DNA from: Candidatus Palauibacter australiensis
GTDB taxonomy: Bacteria > Gemmatimonadota > Gemmatimonadetes > Palauibacterales > Palauibacteraceae
Length of the DNA stretch: 64,000 nt
Assembly: GCA_026705295.1 (NCBI GenBank)
Contig: JAPPBA010000078.1
Span: forward strand, 1 to 64,000
Direction: 5' to 3'
Part shown: positions 42,942 to 50,473 of the stretch, in pieces
Layout: each line of letters begins with the position of its first letter
Numbering within the stretch: position 1 is the stretch's first letter
Position numbers and translations under genes: made by a program
The notes under the pieces: model-generated
Database searches by the model: none
The model's input: only the letters and a program-made list of their open reading frames with translations
What the model was told of the DNA's origin: nothing

Positions 42942-44477
42942 CTACGGTGCGACGCACTCGAAGCTGTCTTCGCGCCTCGGATCCCCGGTGCCGTTGTAGG
43001 CGGCGTGGGCCGGCCACGGGCACACGGGCCGCTGCATCTCGACACCGTTCTCGCCCTCGCCGAACTTGGTCGCGACGAGCCGCTCGGGGGTCTCGTCCTC
43101 CTCCACCCACGACTGGATGGCGGCGATCCAGTCGACGAAGTCGGGCCCCGGGCCGCCGGCGCAGTGCAGCACGCCGGGCAGCATGAACAGCCGCGTGTAG
43201 TCGTCCGCGTCGTCGTCTCCGGCGGCCACGCCCTCGTAGTAGGCGATCGTTCCGCTGGCGGGGATCGCCGAGTCCGACCAGCCGGTCCACAGGATCAGCT
43301 TCCCGCCCGCCGTCTTGAACGCGCCCAGATCCGTGTCCGTCGCGTTGAGGATCGAGCGGGCGCGGCGCGTGTCCTCCTCCCACGAGAAGTAGTCGCTGAA
43401 GTCGTAGGTGCTGTAGTCGAACTCCGGATCGTCGAAGATGATGTACTTGTACATCTGCGTGCCGAAGGCGTATTGGAGGTTGGGCCCGGCCGGACCCAGC
43501 TGCATCTCGCGCCCCGTGACCCAACCCCTCCATCCGCCCGGGTCGGTCTCGCCCCCGAACGGGAAGCCGGGGTAGATGTGCCGGTCCCCTGCGCGGGCGC
43601 CGCCGTAGATCACCTCCGCGGCCGCCCGCTGTTCGTCGGTCAGTCCCTCGATCGAAGCGAGGTCGATCTCGCAGGCCATGGGGTTCGTCATGAACCCGTC
43701 CTCCACGCCGTCGTTCCCGTCGCACGCCTCGAGGATCGCGGCTTCGAGGATGGCCGCGGCCTCGTCCGTGATCACCGGGGTCGCGAGGTCGTTCGGATCG
43801 GGATATAGCGCCTGCTGGGTCTGGAGGAAGAAGGCGCCGAGTCCGGGCCAGTCGTAGGCCGGAGCCCCGGACACGATGCCGTCGAAGTCGTCCGGATAGC
43901 GCTGCGACGACATCATCGCCTGGCCGCCGCCGCGCGAGCATCCGATGAAATAGGAGTACTCGATGTCACGGCCGTAGAAGAGACGGACGATCGTCTTCGC
44001 CGTCTGCGCCGTCACGTGCACCGCCCGATGGCCGAAGTTCACCTCGCGGTCGGGCCGGTTCAGCGCCCAACTCGCGTCGATGCCCGGGCCCTGGTGTCCC
44101 GTGTCCGTCCCCACCGTGGCGAACCCGCGGGTCAGGACCGAGACCGGCCCCGCGAACTGGAGCGCCTGGTTCTGGACGCTCCCCACGAACCCGCCGCCGC
44201 CGCCCATGAGGAATCGGCCGTTCCAGTCCTCGGCCAGGGGGAGGAGGAGTTCGAAGTGGATCTCCTCGTCGATCGTCCCGCGCACGCGGCAGTGCGCCGG
44301 GTCGCTCGCGCCGGCCTCGACCTCCGTCACCTCATCGAGGACGAAGCCGCTCCACGAGGTGGCGGTCAGTTCGTCGCACGTAAGGGCGGGGACGAGGTCG
44401 ACGGCGGGGGCGGGGACGAAGGCGGTCAGGGTCAGGACGGCGGCGGACGAAACCGCGAGGCGGCGCGTCGGAGTCAT
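42942..44477 (-). CDS. Exported tannase/feruloyl-esterase-family hydrolase
   Basis: A 511-residue alpha/beta hydrolase with a signal peptide (AVSSAAVLTLTAFVPAPAVD). Family features are FLMGGGGGFVGSV, GFATVGTDTGHQG, the nucleophile elbow IGCSRGGGQAMM and a late PGVLHCAGGPG with the catalytic His. Cysteines next to the Ser and the His suit the CS-D-HC disulfide that marks tannases and feruloyl esterases. The usual GCSTGG is GCSRGG here. It probably releases phenolic acids from esters in the periplasm or outside. It lies 69 bases upstream of the molybdenum hydroxylase pair on the same strand, so the three may form an aromatic-compound unit. Confidence 0.87.
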   Translation of the reverse strand: MTPTRRLAVSSAAVLTLTAFVPAPAVDLVPALTCDELTATSWSGFVLDEVTEVEAGASDPAHCRVRGTIDEEIHFELLLPLAEDWNGRFLMGGGGGFVGSVQNQALQFAGPVSVLTRGFATVGTDTGHQGPGIDASWALNRPDREVNFGHRAVHVTAQTAKTIVRLFYGRDIEYSYFIGCSRGGGQAMMSSQRYPDDFDGIVSGAPAYDWPGLGAFFLQTQQALYPDPNDLATPVITDEAAAILEAAILEACDGNDGVEDGFMTNPMACEIDLASIEGLTDEQRAAAEVIYGGARAGDRHIYPGFPFGGETDPGGWRGWVTGREMQLGPAGPNLQYAFGTQMYKYIIFDDPEFDYSTYDFSDYFSWEEDTRRARSILNATDTDLGAFKTAGGKLILWTGWSDSAIPASGTIAYYEGVAAGDDDADDYTRLFMLPGVLHCAGGPGPDFVDWIAAIQSWVEEDETPERLVATKFGEGENGVEMQRPVCPWPAHAAYNGTGDPRREDSFECVAP

Positions 44478-44510
44478 GTGTCTTCCCCGGGTCGGAGTGT
44501 CCCGCGACTG

Positions 44511-44551
44511 GCGCCTCCGGGCCCGACCCTCGGGTCAGGGCTCGGAGGCGC
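44511..44551 (-). terminator. Strong GC-rich hairpin after the M56 gene
   Basis: A 9-bp outer stem (GCGCCTCCG with CGGAGGCGC) continues inward after one mismatch and one bulge with GCCC and GACCC pairs around a tiny loop. It follows the M56 stop by about 70 bases and precedes the esterase gene. There is no T-tract on either strand, so it is a possible but not classic terminator. Confidence 0.4.
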
Positions 44552-44619
44552 GATCGAACGGAGTTACGGTGCCGTCGAGGACGCCGGGCCGCAACGGTCT
44601 CCGGGCCCGGGGTCGGGGA

Positions 44620-46122
44620 TCAGCGCGGCTTGTCGGACCAGCGCAGACGGACGCTACGGGCCTCCATGTGGGTCCGTAGCATTCGCTCCGCCTCCTCGTG
44701 CGTGATATCGCCTGCCTCGACGGCCGCGTGGAGCCGGTGGACCTCCATGGCCAACTCGGTGGTCATCTCCTCCAACCTCGGGAGTGACTCCCCGATGCGC
44801 TCCGCCGCACGCTCAAGATCCATCATCCCGCTCTCGAGGTTCAGCCAAAGATCCCTGGGGATGGCCTTCTTCGTGATTTGGCCCGACTGCAGATGCTCAT
44901 CCAGTATCGCGCGTGTGATTTCCATTTCGTGCTCGGCGCGCTCGAGCGTCCTGCGGATGCGCGCTTCGACTTCCGGATCGAGGTCGATCGCCCGGAAGAC
45001 TCCGTCTTCGTTCACGAACCCGACGCCTGCTTCCGGATCGACCGCCCACTTGCCCGAGTGGACCAGGTAGGTTCCACCTTCGTCCACGTACCCGATCTCC
45101 CCTTCCAGATTGGCGCCCGCCTCGGGGCCGGCAGTTTCCGAGCTAATGACGCCTTCCGCGCTCACGACTCCCTCGACGCGCGAGGCGCGCTCGGGGTCGA
45201 CCGGGCTTTGCGGGATCGGGGTGTCGCAGGCCAGGGCGAACAGGCCCAACCCGGCTGCGGCGGTGAGGATGGAAGCCCGGATTCGGGGCTTCCTCGTCGC
45301 GGTCTTGATCATCATGAGTCTCCTTTCGATTACCGGGTGGCCGCCGCGGATCAGGGCCGGTGCCGGATCCGGCGTCCGCCGGCACCCGGCGGCGACCGTT
45401 AAGAGAAGGCGCGCATAGCTTCGCACGGAGGCGCCGCGGGCCAGCACGCGGCGGTCGCAGTCCCCTTCCACGGCGAGCCGGAGCCTGGCGAGCGACCACC
45501 AGACGGCCGGATTCCAGGGCGAGAACGCCGCGAGCAGGAGCCCCGCCGCCAGGAGGACCGGATCGCGCGCCCGCACGTGTTCCCGTTCGTGCAGCACGAC
45601 CATCTCGAGTTCCTTCTCTCCGAGACCGAAGGACCACGACGGCAGGACGATCCGGGACCGGATCAGCCCCACGACGGCCGGCCCGAACTTCTCCGACCGC
45701 AGAACTTCCTCGCCGCAGACGTCCCGAGGCTCCCATGTCGCGCGCAGACGCCGCAGCCGGAGGCAGATCAGGGCGAAGAGGATGAGGACGACGGCTGAAC
45801 CGGCGACCCAGAGAGCTCCGAGGGAGTCCTCGATGCCGATTCCCCCGAGGAAGCGCCCGCCCTGCACGGGAAGCGAGGGAGCCGCCGTTCCGAGTTCGTA
45901 CAGGGCGCCGACGGGAAGGGCGAAGGGTCCGGGACCGCCCGCGGTTGCCGCGGCGGGAAGGAGTCGGGGAAGAAAGGGCGCGAGCGCGCCGACGCCGAGG
46001 GCGCCGATCCAGACCCACCGGGTCGGCCGCCCGAGGGCCCGCAGACCGCGATCGAGGAACCACGCGGCCCCACCCACGAGGCCCGCGACGATCAGCCCGT
46101 ACATCATCGTGGCCAGAGTCAC
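44620..46122 (-). CDS. M56-family (BlaR1-like) membrane metallopeptidase sensor with non-penicillin-binding C-domain
   Basis: A 500-residue protein with N-terminal membrane helices and the zinc motif HEREH in VVLHEREHVRARDP, followed by AVEGDCDRRVLARG, as in BlaR1/MecR1 antirepressor peptidases. The last helix is near residue 285, and then comes an extracytoplasmic region of about 215 residues. That region has two related segments (GYVDEGGTYLVHSG and GFVNEDGVFRAIDL) and a long charged helical part. It is not a penicillin-binding domain, so the signal sensed is unlikely to be a beta-lactam. GTG 46122 overlaps the BlaI-like stop (GTGA). A second, well-formed ribosome site and ATG occur inside the gene at 45315. 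Confidence 0.86.
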   Translation of the reverse strand: MTLATMMYGLIVAGLVGGAAWFLDRGLRALGRPTRWVWIGALGVGALAPFLPRLLPAAATAGGPGPFALPVGALYELGTAAPSLPVQGGRFLGGIGIEDSLGALWVAGSAVVLILFALICLRLRRLRATWEPRDVCGEEVLRSEKFGPAVVGLIRSRIVLPSWSFGLGEKELEMVVLHEREHVRARDPVLLAAGLLLAAFSPWNPAVWWSLARLRLAVEGDCDRRVLARGASVRSYARLLLTVAAGCRRTPDPAPALIRGGHPVIERRLMMIKTATRKPRIRASILTAAAGLGLFALACDTPIPQSPVDPERASRVEGVVSAEGVISSETAGPEAGANLEGEIGYVDEGGTYLVHSGKWAVDPEAGVGFVNEDGVFRAIDLDPEVEARIRRTLERAEHEMEITRAILDEHLQSGQITKKAIPRDLWLNLESGMMDLERAAERIGESLPRLEEMTTELAMEVHRLHAAVEAGDITHEEAERMLRTHMEARSVRLRWSDKPR

Positions 46123-46493
46123 AGCTCACCCTCCTCCAACTCGTCGAGGATCCGCCGCATGCGCTCCAGTTCCTCCGGCGAGACCTCCCGTCCCGAGATG
46201 AGCTGGGCGAGGACGAGTTCCGCCGATCCGCCGAAGATCTTGTCCCGGATGCGGGCCAGGGCCGTCTCCCCAGCGGTCTCGGAGGCGACGAGCGGGAAGT
46301 AGCGGTACGCGCGACCCTCCGCCTCGTGCCGGACGGCGCCCTTCTTCTCCAGGATCTGGAGGATCTTGAGAACGGTCGTGTAGCCGACCTCGTCCTCGAG
46401 TGCCTCCATGACCTCGCTCACGGAGCCGGACCCGTGGCGCCACAGGACGCTCATGATGTCCAGCTCCCGGTCGCTGAATGTCGGATCCCTCAA
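46119..46493 (-). CDS. BlaI/MecI/CopY-family repressor
   Basis: A 124-residue winged-helix repressor: FSDRELDIMSVLWRHG, VGYTTVLKILQILEKKGAVRHEAEGRAYRYFPLV (given as residues about 31-64), then a dimerisation region ending RMRRILDELEEGEL. TTG 46493 is preceded by GGAGGAGGTG, a very strong ribosome site. Upstream lie two matching inverted repeats around a near-consensus promoter. The gene is coupled to an M56 peptidase that would cleave it on signal, as in BlaI/BlaR1. The genes it controls beyond its own operon are not shown here, but the divergent aconitase X genes are candidates. Confidence 0.9.
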   Translation of the reverse strand: MRDPTFSDRELDIMSVLWRHGSGSVSEVMEALEDEVGYTTVLKILQILEKKGAVRHEAEGRAYRYFPLVASETAGETALARIRDKIFGGSAELVLAQLISGREVSPEELERMRRILDELEEGEL

Positions 46494-46542
46494 GGCTTCA
46501 CCTCCTCCTGCCAGCGCCGTGGCAGCGTCCCCGCTCAAGCAT

Positions 46543-46560
46543 GTACGAACATCTTCGTAC
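46543..46560. promoter_or_regulatory. Operator 1 of the BlaI-like repressor
   Basis: A perfect inverted repeat GTACGAA-CATC-TTCGTAC. The half-site TACGAA matches that of operator 2. It lies just downstream of the -10 box of the blaI-like promoter, at the expected transcription start. Confidence 0.75.
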
Positions 46561-46563
46561 GAA

Positions 46564-46592
46564 ACGATACGTGGTTCGGCACCCCCTGTCAA
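46564..46592 (-). promoter_or_regulatory. Promoter of the BlaI-like/M56 operon
   Basis: On the minus strand TTGACA (46587-46592) and TATCGT (46564-46569) stand 17 bases apart. The -35 overlaps operator 2 and operator 1 lies right after the -10, so bound repressor would block polymerase. Confidence 0.7.
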
Positions 46593-46606
46593 CGAAGGTC
46601 TTCGTA
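46591..46606. promoter_or_regulatory. Operator 2 of the BlaI-like repressor
   Basis: AACGAA-GGTC-TTCGTA, with the same half-site and 4-base spacer as operator 1 but one imperfect outer pair. It overlaps the -35 box of the minus-strand promoter. Confidence 0.65.
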
Positions 46607-46725
46607 CCATGCGTCGGCCCTTGTGAATTCGCACCCGGCGAACGAGGCTCCCGGAACGATCAGGGCCTCCGACGAGGACGCCTCCGACGAGGCCACAACC
46701 GACGGGATGACAACCAGCGGCGACG

Positions 46726-48042
46726 ATGGATCTGACACGGGACGAGCGAGCGGTCCTCGACGGGAGCCGGGGGGAGATCCCCCGCAAGCTCCTCCTCACC
46801 ATGGTCCGCTTCGGCGAGGCGATGGATGCGGAGCGGCTCGTGCCGGTGGAGGGACCCGGGCACCTCGTGATCCCGGAGTCCAAGCCCGGGGTGGGGGCGC
46901 GGACGGAGTTTCTCGAGTCGCTCGTCGACGCCGGGGTCCGGGCCGCGCTCCCCTTCACGGCCGACCCGGCAACGATCCTCAACGAGACGCTGTCGGATCT
47001 GACGGGCGAGCAGCGGGAGCGGCTCGCTCGCGCGTACCCGATGGAGGTGCGCTACCGGGAGGCACTCACGAAGCTGGGCCTGCGCGATGCGGGCGGTCTC
47101 ACCTGCACGCCGTGGTTCGAGGAGGTGGCGAACCGGCCCTCGTACGGCCAGATCGTCGCGTGGGCGGAGTCCTCCGCGGTGGTGTACGCGAACTCCGTCA
47201 TCGGCGCGCGCACGCACCGGAATCCCGGGATCATCGATCTCATCTCCAACGTCGTCGGCAAGACGCCGCGCGCCGGCCTGCTGACCGACGAGGGACGGCG
47301 CGCGAGCTGGCTCGTCGAGGTCGAGGCGGCGGGGCCGATCAACGGCCAGGTGCTCGGCTACCTCATCGGGCGCGAGGTCGGAGACGGAACCCCGTGGGTG
47401 ACGGGGCTCGCGGACATGCTAAAGGGCGGCGAACACCCGGCGAGCGGGAAGTTCCTGCGCGACTTCGGGACCAACGCCTCCGTGGGGGGCGGGGTCGGCC
47501 TCTTCCACCTGGAAGGCGTCACCGTGGAGGCGAAGCGGTACGGCCGGCGGCTCATCCGCGACGACGCCCGCCGGCTGACGATCGACGCGGAGCGGATCGA
47601 GTCGGTCGGGGCGTCGCTGCGGGCGGACCGCCCGGTCGAGGAGCTGCGGCCGAACAAGGTCCTGCTCGGCTGTCCGCACCTCACCTACGACCAGCTCTGC
47701 GCGTGGACCGATGCGGTGGCGAGCGGACTCGCGCGCGCCGGACGCGATCGCCTCGCGGTGGAGACGGTCTTCGTCGCGGCCCCCGACGTGGTGTCCCGCT
47801 TCCGCGCCGAACATCCGGGCTTCGCGACCCTCGCCCTCGCGGGAGGGCACGTGGGTTCCTTCTGCCTCGAGGCGTTCATGCAGGACCCGATCCTCGCGCC
47901 CGCCTGCGTCGTCACGAACTCGAACAAGCTCCGCTACTACAGCCGCAACGTGTACATGCTCGACGACGAGGCGCTCCTCCGGGTGATGGTGACGGGGGGC
48001 ACGGGAGCCGCTGCCGGGGGCTCCGACGGGGGGAACGCCTGA
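46726..48042 (+). CDS. Aconitase X catalytic (large) subunit
   Basis: A 438-residue protein of the AcnX/DUF521 family. It has KPGVGARTEFLESLVDAGVRAALPF, the early Cys in LTCTPWFEEVANRPSYGQIVAWAESSAVVYANSVIGARTHRNPG (given as residues about 124-166), CPHLTYDQL and a late TNSNKLRYYSRNVY. AcnX members dehydrate cis-3-hydroxy-L-proline in bacteria or mevalonate 5-phosphate in archaea. Bacterial context favours the hydroxyproline reaction, but this is not proven. The swivelling domain is a separate gene whose ATG overlaps this stop by one base. It is divergent from the BlaI-like operon. Confidence 0.87.
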   Translation: MDLTRDERAVLDGSRGEIPRKLLLTMVRFGEAMDAERLVPVEGPGHLVIPESKPGVGARTEFLESLVDAGVRAALPFTADPATILNETLSDLTGEQRERLARAYPMEVRYREALTKLGLRDAGGLTCTPWFEEVANRPSYGQIVAWAESSAVVYANSVIGARTHRNPGIIDLISNVVGKTPRAGLLTDEGRRASWLVEVEAAGPINGQVLGYLIGREVGDGTPWVTGLADMLKGGEHPASGKFLRDFGTNASVGGGVGLFHLEGVTVEAKRYGRRLIRDDARRLTIDAERIESVGASLRADRPVEELRPNKVLLGCPHLTYDQLCAWTDAVASGLARAGRDRLAVETVFVAAPDVVSRFRAEHPGFATLALAGGHVGSFCLEAFMQDPILAPACVVTNSNKLRYYSRNVYMLDDEALLRVMVTGGTGAAAGGSDGGNA

Positions 48043-48479
48043 TGCCCCGGCTCCGGGGCCGGGCGGTCATAGGCGGAGAGATCGCGGCGCTCGCCGCCGT
48101 GTCCCGCGTCGGGTTCAACCCCTTCGCGAGCTTCTGCGACCAGTTCGACGGCGGGATCGACACGGCCGTGTGCGGGGATCCGCAGAACCCCGAACTCTTC
48201 GGCGAACCGCTCACCGGGCGGGTCGTCCTCGCGCCCTTCTGCGTGGGCTCCACCTCCGCCGGACCCTGCTGGGAGCGCATCGCGGAACTCGGCCTCGCCC
48301 CCGCTGCACTCCTCCTGCCCGGGGACGTGGATCCGCTCACGGCCGGAGGTCTCATCCTGGCCGATGTCTGGCTCGACGCGCCGATCGTGTGCGTGGACCG
48401 GCTGGGGCCCGAACTGCTCGACCGGGTCGAGACCGGCGACGAACTGCGCGTCGGCCGCGACGGCGTGGTGGCCTGGTAG
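48042..48479 (+). CDS. Aconitase X swivelling (small) subunit
   Basis: A 145-residue protein with the swivelling-domain features of AcnX: GRAVIGGEIAALAAVSRVGFNPFASF, a phosphate-loop-like CVGSTSAGPCWERI and PIVCVDRLG. In other bacteria this domain is fused to the catalytic part; here it is a separate polypeptide, coupled by a TGATG overlap. It closes over the active site of the large subunit. The two together should form a hydro-lyase, with cis-3-hydroxyproline as the leading candidate substrate. Confidence 0.88.
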   Translation: MPRLRGRAVIGGEIAALAAVSRVGFNPFASFCDQFDGGIDTAVCGDPQNPELFGEPLTGRVVLAPFCVGSTSAGPCWERIAELGLAPAALLLPGDVDPLTAGGLILADVWLDAPIVCVDRLGPELLDRVETGDELRVGRDGVVAW

Positions 48480-48512
48480 CGGTCCGCCCTCAGGCGTCGG
48501 ACGGCAGGCGCG

Positions 48513-49409
48513 TCAGTCGTCGGAGGCCGTGAGCCAGCCCTCCCGCTCGAAGGTGGGCGAAGGGTACGTGTAGAACCCCTCCCCCGACTTCACGCCGAGT
48601 TCCCCGCGCTCGACCATCCGGTCGAGGAAGTCGGGCGGCTTGTCGGACGGGTCTCCGGAGACCTTGTAGTAAACGTTCTCGATGTCGCGCACGACATCGA
48701 GTCCGACCACGTCCATGAGTCCGCACGGCCCAATCGGCGTGCCCCAGTCGAGCATCCACGCCCGGTCGATCTCCTCCGCGCTCAGGTATCCGCCGCCGAT
48801 CAGGTGCAGCGACTCCTTCTTGATGGCCCGCCAGATCCGGTTCGTCGGATAGCCCTGGATCTCGCGGCGGGCGACGATCGGCACGAGGCCGAGCCGGCGC
48901 AGGAACCGCTTCGCCGCATCGATCGTCGCGGGGTTGGTGCCGGGGTGTCCCATGACCTCGACCTTGATATCCTCGGGCGGGCCGAAGTTCATGTTCGTGA
49001 ACCGCCCGGGACGGCCCGTCGACTCCGCCAGCCACGAACCCGGCAGCGAGGAGGTGTTCGAGGCGATGAACGCGTCCGCCGGCGCCGCCGCGCCGATCCG
49101 CCCGAGGACGACGCGTTTCAGTTCGAGGTCTTCGTGGACCGTCTCGATGACCCAGTCCGCCTCCCGCACGCAGTCCTCGAGACCCCGGCACGCCTCCACG
49201 AGCCCATGTGTCGCCCCGGGCCCGTCCCCTTCGTCCGCGGTCTCGAGCAGCGCGCGCACGGCAACCAGCGCCCCGGAGAGCGCCTCTTCCGAGATGTCGT
49301 ACAGCCGCGCGCGCACCCCCCGCGCCGCGCAGCCGTAGGCGATCCGCCGTCCCATCGTTCCCGCGCCGATGATGGCTACGGTCCTTGCGACGCTTTCCGT
49401 GCCGGACAT
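48513..49409 (-). CDS. 3-hydroxyacyl-CoA dehydrogenase-family dehydrogenase (carnitine dehydrogenase-like)
   Basis: A 298-residue cytoplasmic NAD-dependent dehydrogenase. The Rossmann motif is AIIGAGTMGRRIAYG, the catalytic region is FIASNTSSLPGSW and the substrate domain has MNFGPPEDIKVEVMGHPGT and GYPTNRIWRAIKKESLHL (by position, about 195-212). The usual HH in the FHF(F/N)P motif is replaced by NMNFGPP, so the substrate is unlikely to be a normal acyl-CoA. L-carnitine dehydrogenase is in the same family and often pairs with a beta-keto acid cleavage enzyme, which is the divergent neighbour here. Function by context only. Confidence 0.8.
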   Translation of the reverse strand: MSGTESVARTVAIIGAGTMGRRIAYGCAARGVRARLYDISEEALSGALVAVRALLETADEGDGPGATHGLVEACRGLEDCVREADWVIETVHEDLELKRVVLGRIGAAAPADAFIASNTSSLPGSWLAESTGRPGRFTNMNFGPPEDIKVEVMGHPGTNPATIDAAKRFLRRLGLVPIVARREIQGYPTNRIWRAIKKESLHLIGGGYLSAEEIDRAWMLDWGTPIGPCGLMDVVGLDVVRDIENVYYKVSGDPSDKPPDFLDRMVERGELGVKSGEGFYTYPSPTFEREGWLTASDD

Positions 49410-49509
49410 GGCATCCTCTTGTGAATCGGTGTGAGATGATCAAGGCTCCCCGAGGACCGGGAACAACCTCCCGAGACCATAACCGCCTTCACAACCTTCC
49501 GAGGAGCAG

Positions 49510-50469
49510 ATGACCAGAACCTGGAACTACGGCGACCCCTACGCCTACATGGACAGGGTCGCCGGCGGCATGCCCCCCGTCATCATCTGTCTGGCGGCGA
49601 ACGGCGGCATCCAGGGCAAGGAGTATAACGACGCCCTCCCGGAGACGTCCGAGGAACTGGCCGAATCCGTCGGCGAAGCGTACGACGCGGGCGCCTCGAT
49701 GGTGCACATCCACGCCCGCAACCCCGAGACGCTGTGGAAGGGAGCGACGACGACGGAGGTGTGGCTCGAAGCGAACCGCCGCCTGCGCGAGCGCTGTCCC
49801 GAGATCATCATCAACAACACGACCGGCGGCGACCTGTGGATGGACGATGAACAGCGCCTGTCCTGCCTCGACGCCAACCCCGAGGTCGCGTCGCTGAACC
49901 TCGCCCCGGACATGGGCAAGTTCAAACTCAAGCCGCGCGGGGAGGAGTACACGCACCCCCGTCCCGCGATCGACTTCGACGACTGCACACCGTTCTCCTA
50001 CAAGCAGATCGCGCACTTCGCCGCGGAGATGAAGGCGCGCGGCATCAAGCCCGAACTCGAGACGTACCACCCGGGCTGCGGGTGGGTGATCCGGGACCTG
50101 ATGGCGCAGGACCTGATCGAACCGCCCTACTGGGTCCAGACCGTGATGGGCTACCAGACGTCGAGCTGGCCCACCGTCGACAACGTCGTGAACATGGTCC
50201 GCGAGTTCCCGGAGGGCTCCGTCTGGCTGTGCTCGGGCATCGGGCCGCACCAGCTTCCGATGACCACGCTCGCCACCCTCATGGGAGGACATGTCCGCGT
50301 CGGCCTGGAGGACAACATCTACTACCGCCGCGGCGAGAAGGTGGCGAGCAACCGCCAGCTCGTGGAGCGCGCCGTCCGGATCGCGCACGAGCTGAACCGC
50401 GAGGTCGCCACGCCCGCGCAGGCGCGCGAAATACTCGGGCTTTCCCCGACTCCGTCGCAGTACGGCTGA
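49510..50469 (+). CDS. Beta-keto acid cleavage enzyme (BKACE/DUF849 family)
   Basis: A 319-residue TIM-barrel protein of the 3-keto-5-aminohexanoate cleavage family. Zinc-binding HxH occurs in SMVHIHARNPE, and the family also shows INNTTGGDLWM, SLNLAPDM, PELETYHPG and GGHVRVGLEDNIYYRRGEKVASN (about residues 258-280). These enzymes condense a beta-keto acid with acetyl-CoA to give acetoacetate and a new CoA ester; dehydrocarnitine is one known substrate. ATG 49510 has GAGGAG ahead. The divergent dehydrogenase could make the beta-keto acid, and the permease downstream could import its precursor. Confidence 0.88.
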   Translation: MTRTWNYGDPYAYMDRVAGGMPPVIICLAANGGIQGKEYNDALPETSEELAESVGEAYDAGASMVHIHARNPETLWKGATTTEVWLEANRRLRERCPEIIINNTTGGDLWMDDEQRLSCLDANPEVASLNLAPDMGKFKLKPRGEEYTHPRPAIDFDDCTPFSYKQIAHFAAEMKARGIKPELETYHPGCGWVIRDLMAQDLIEPPYWVQTVMGYQTSSWPTVDNVVNMVREFPEGSVWLCSGIGPHQLPMTTLATLMGGHVRVGLEDNIYYRRGEKVASNRQLVERAVRIAHELNREVATPAQAREILGLSPTPSQYG

Positions 50470-50473
50470 GCCC

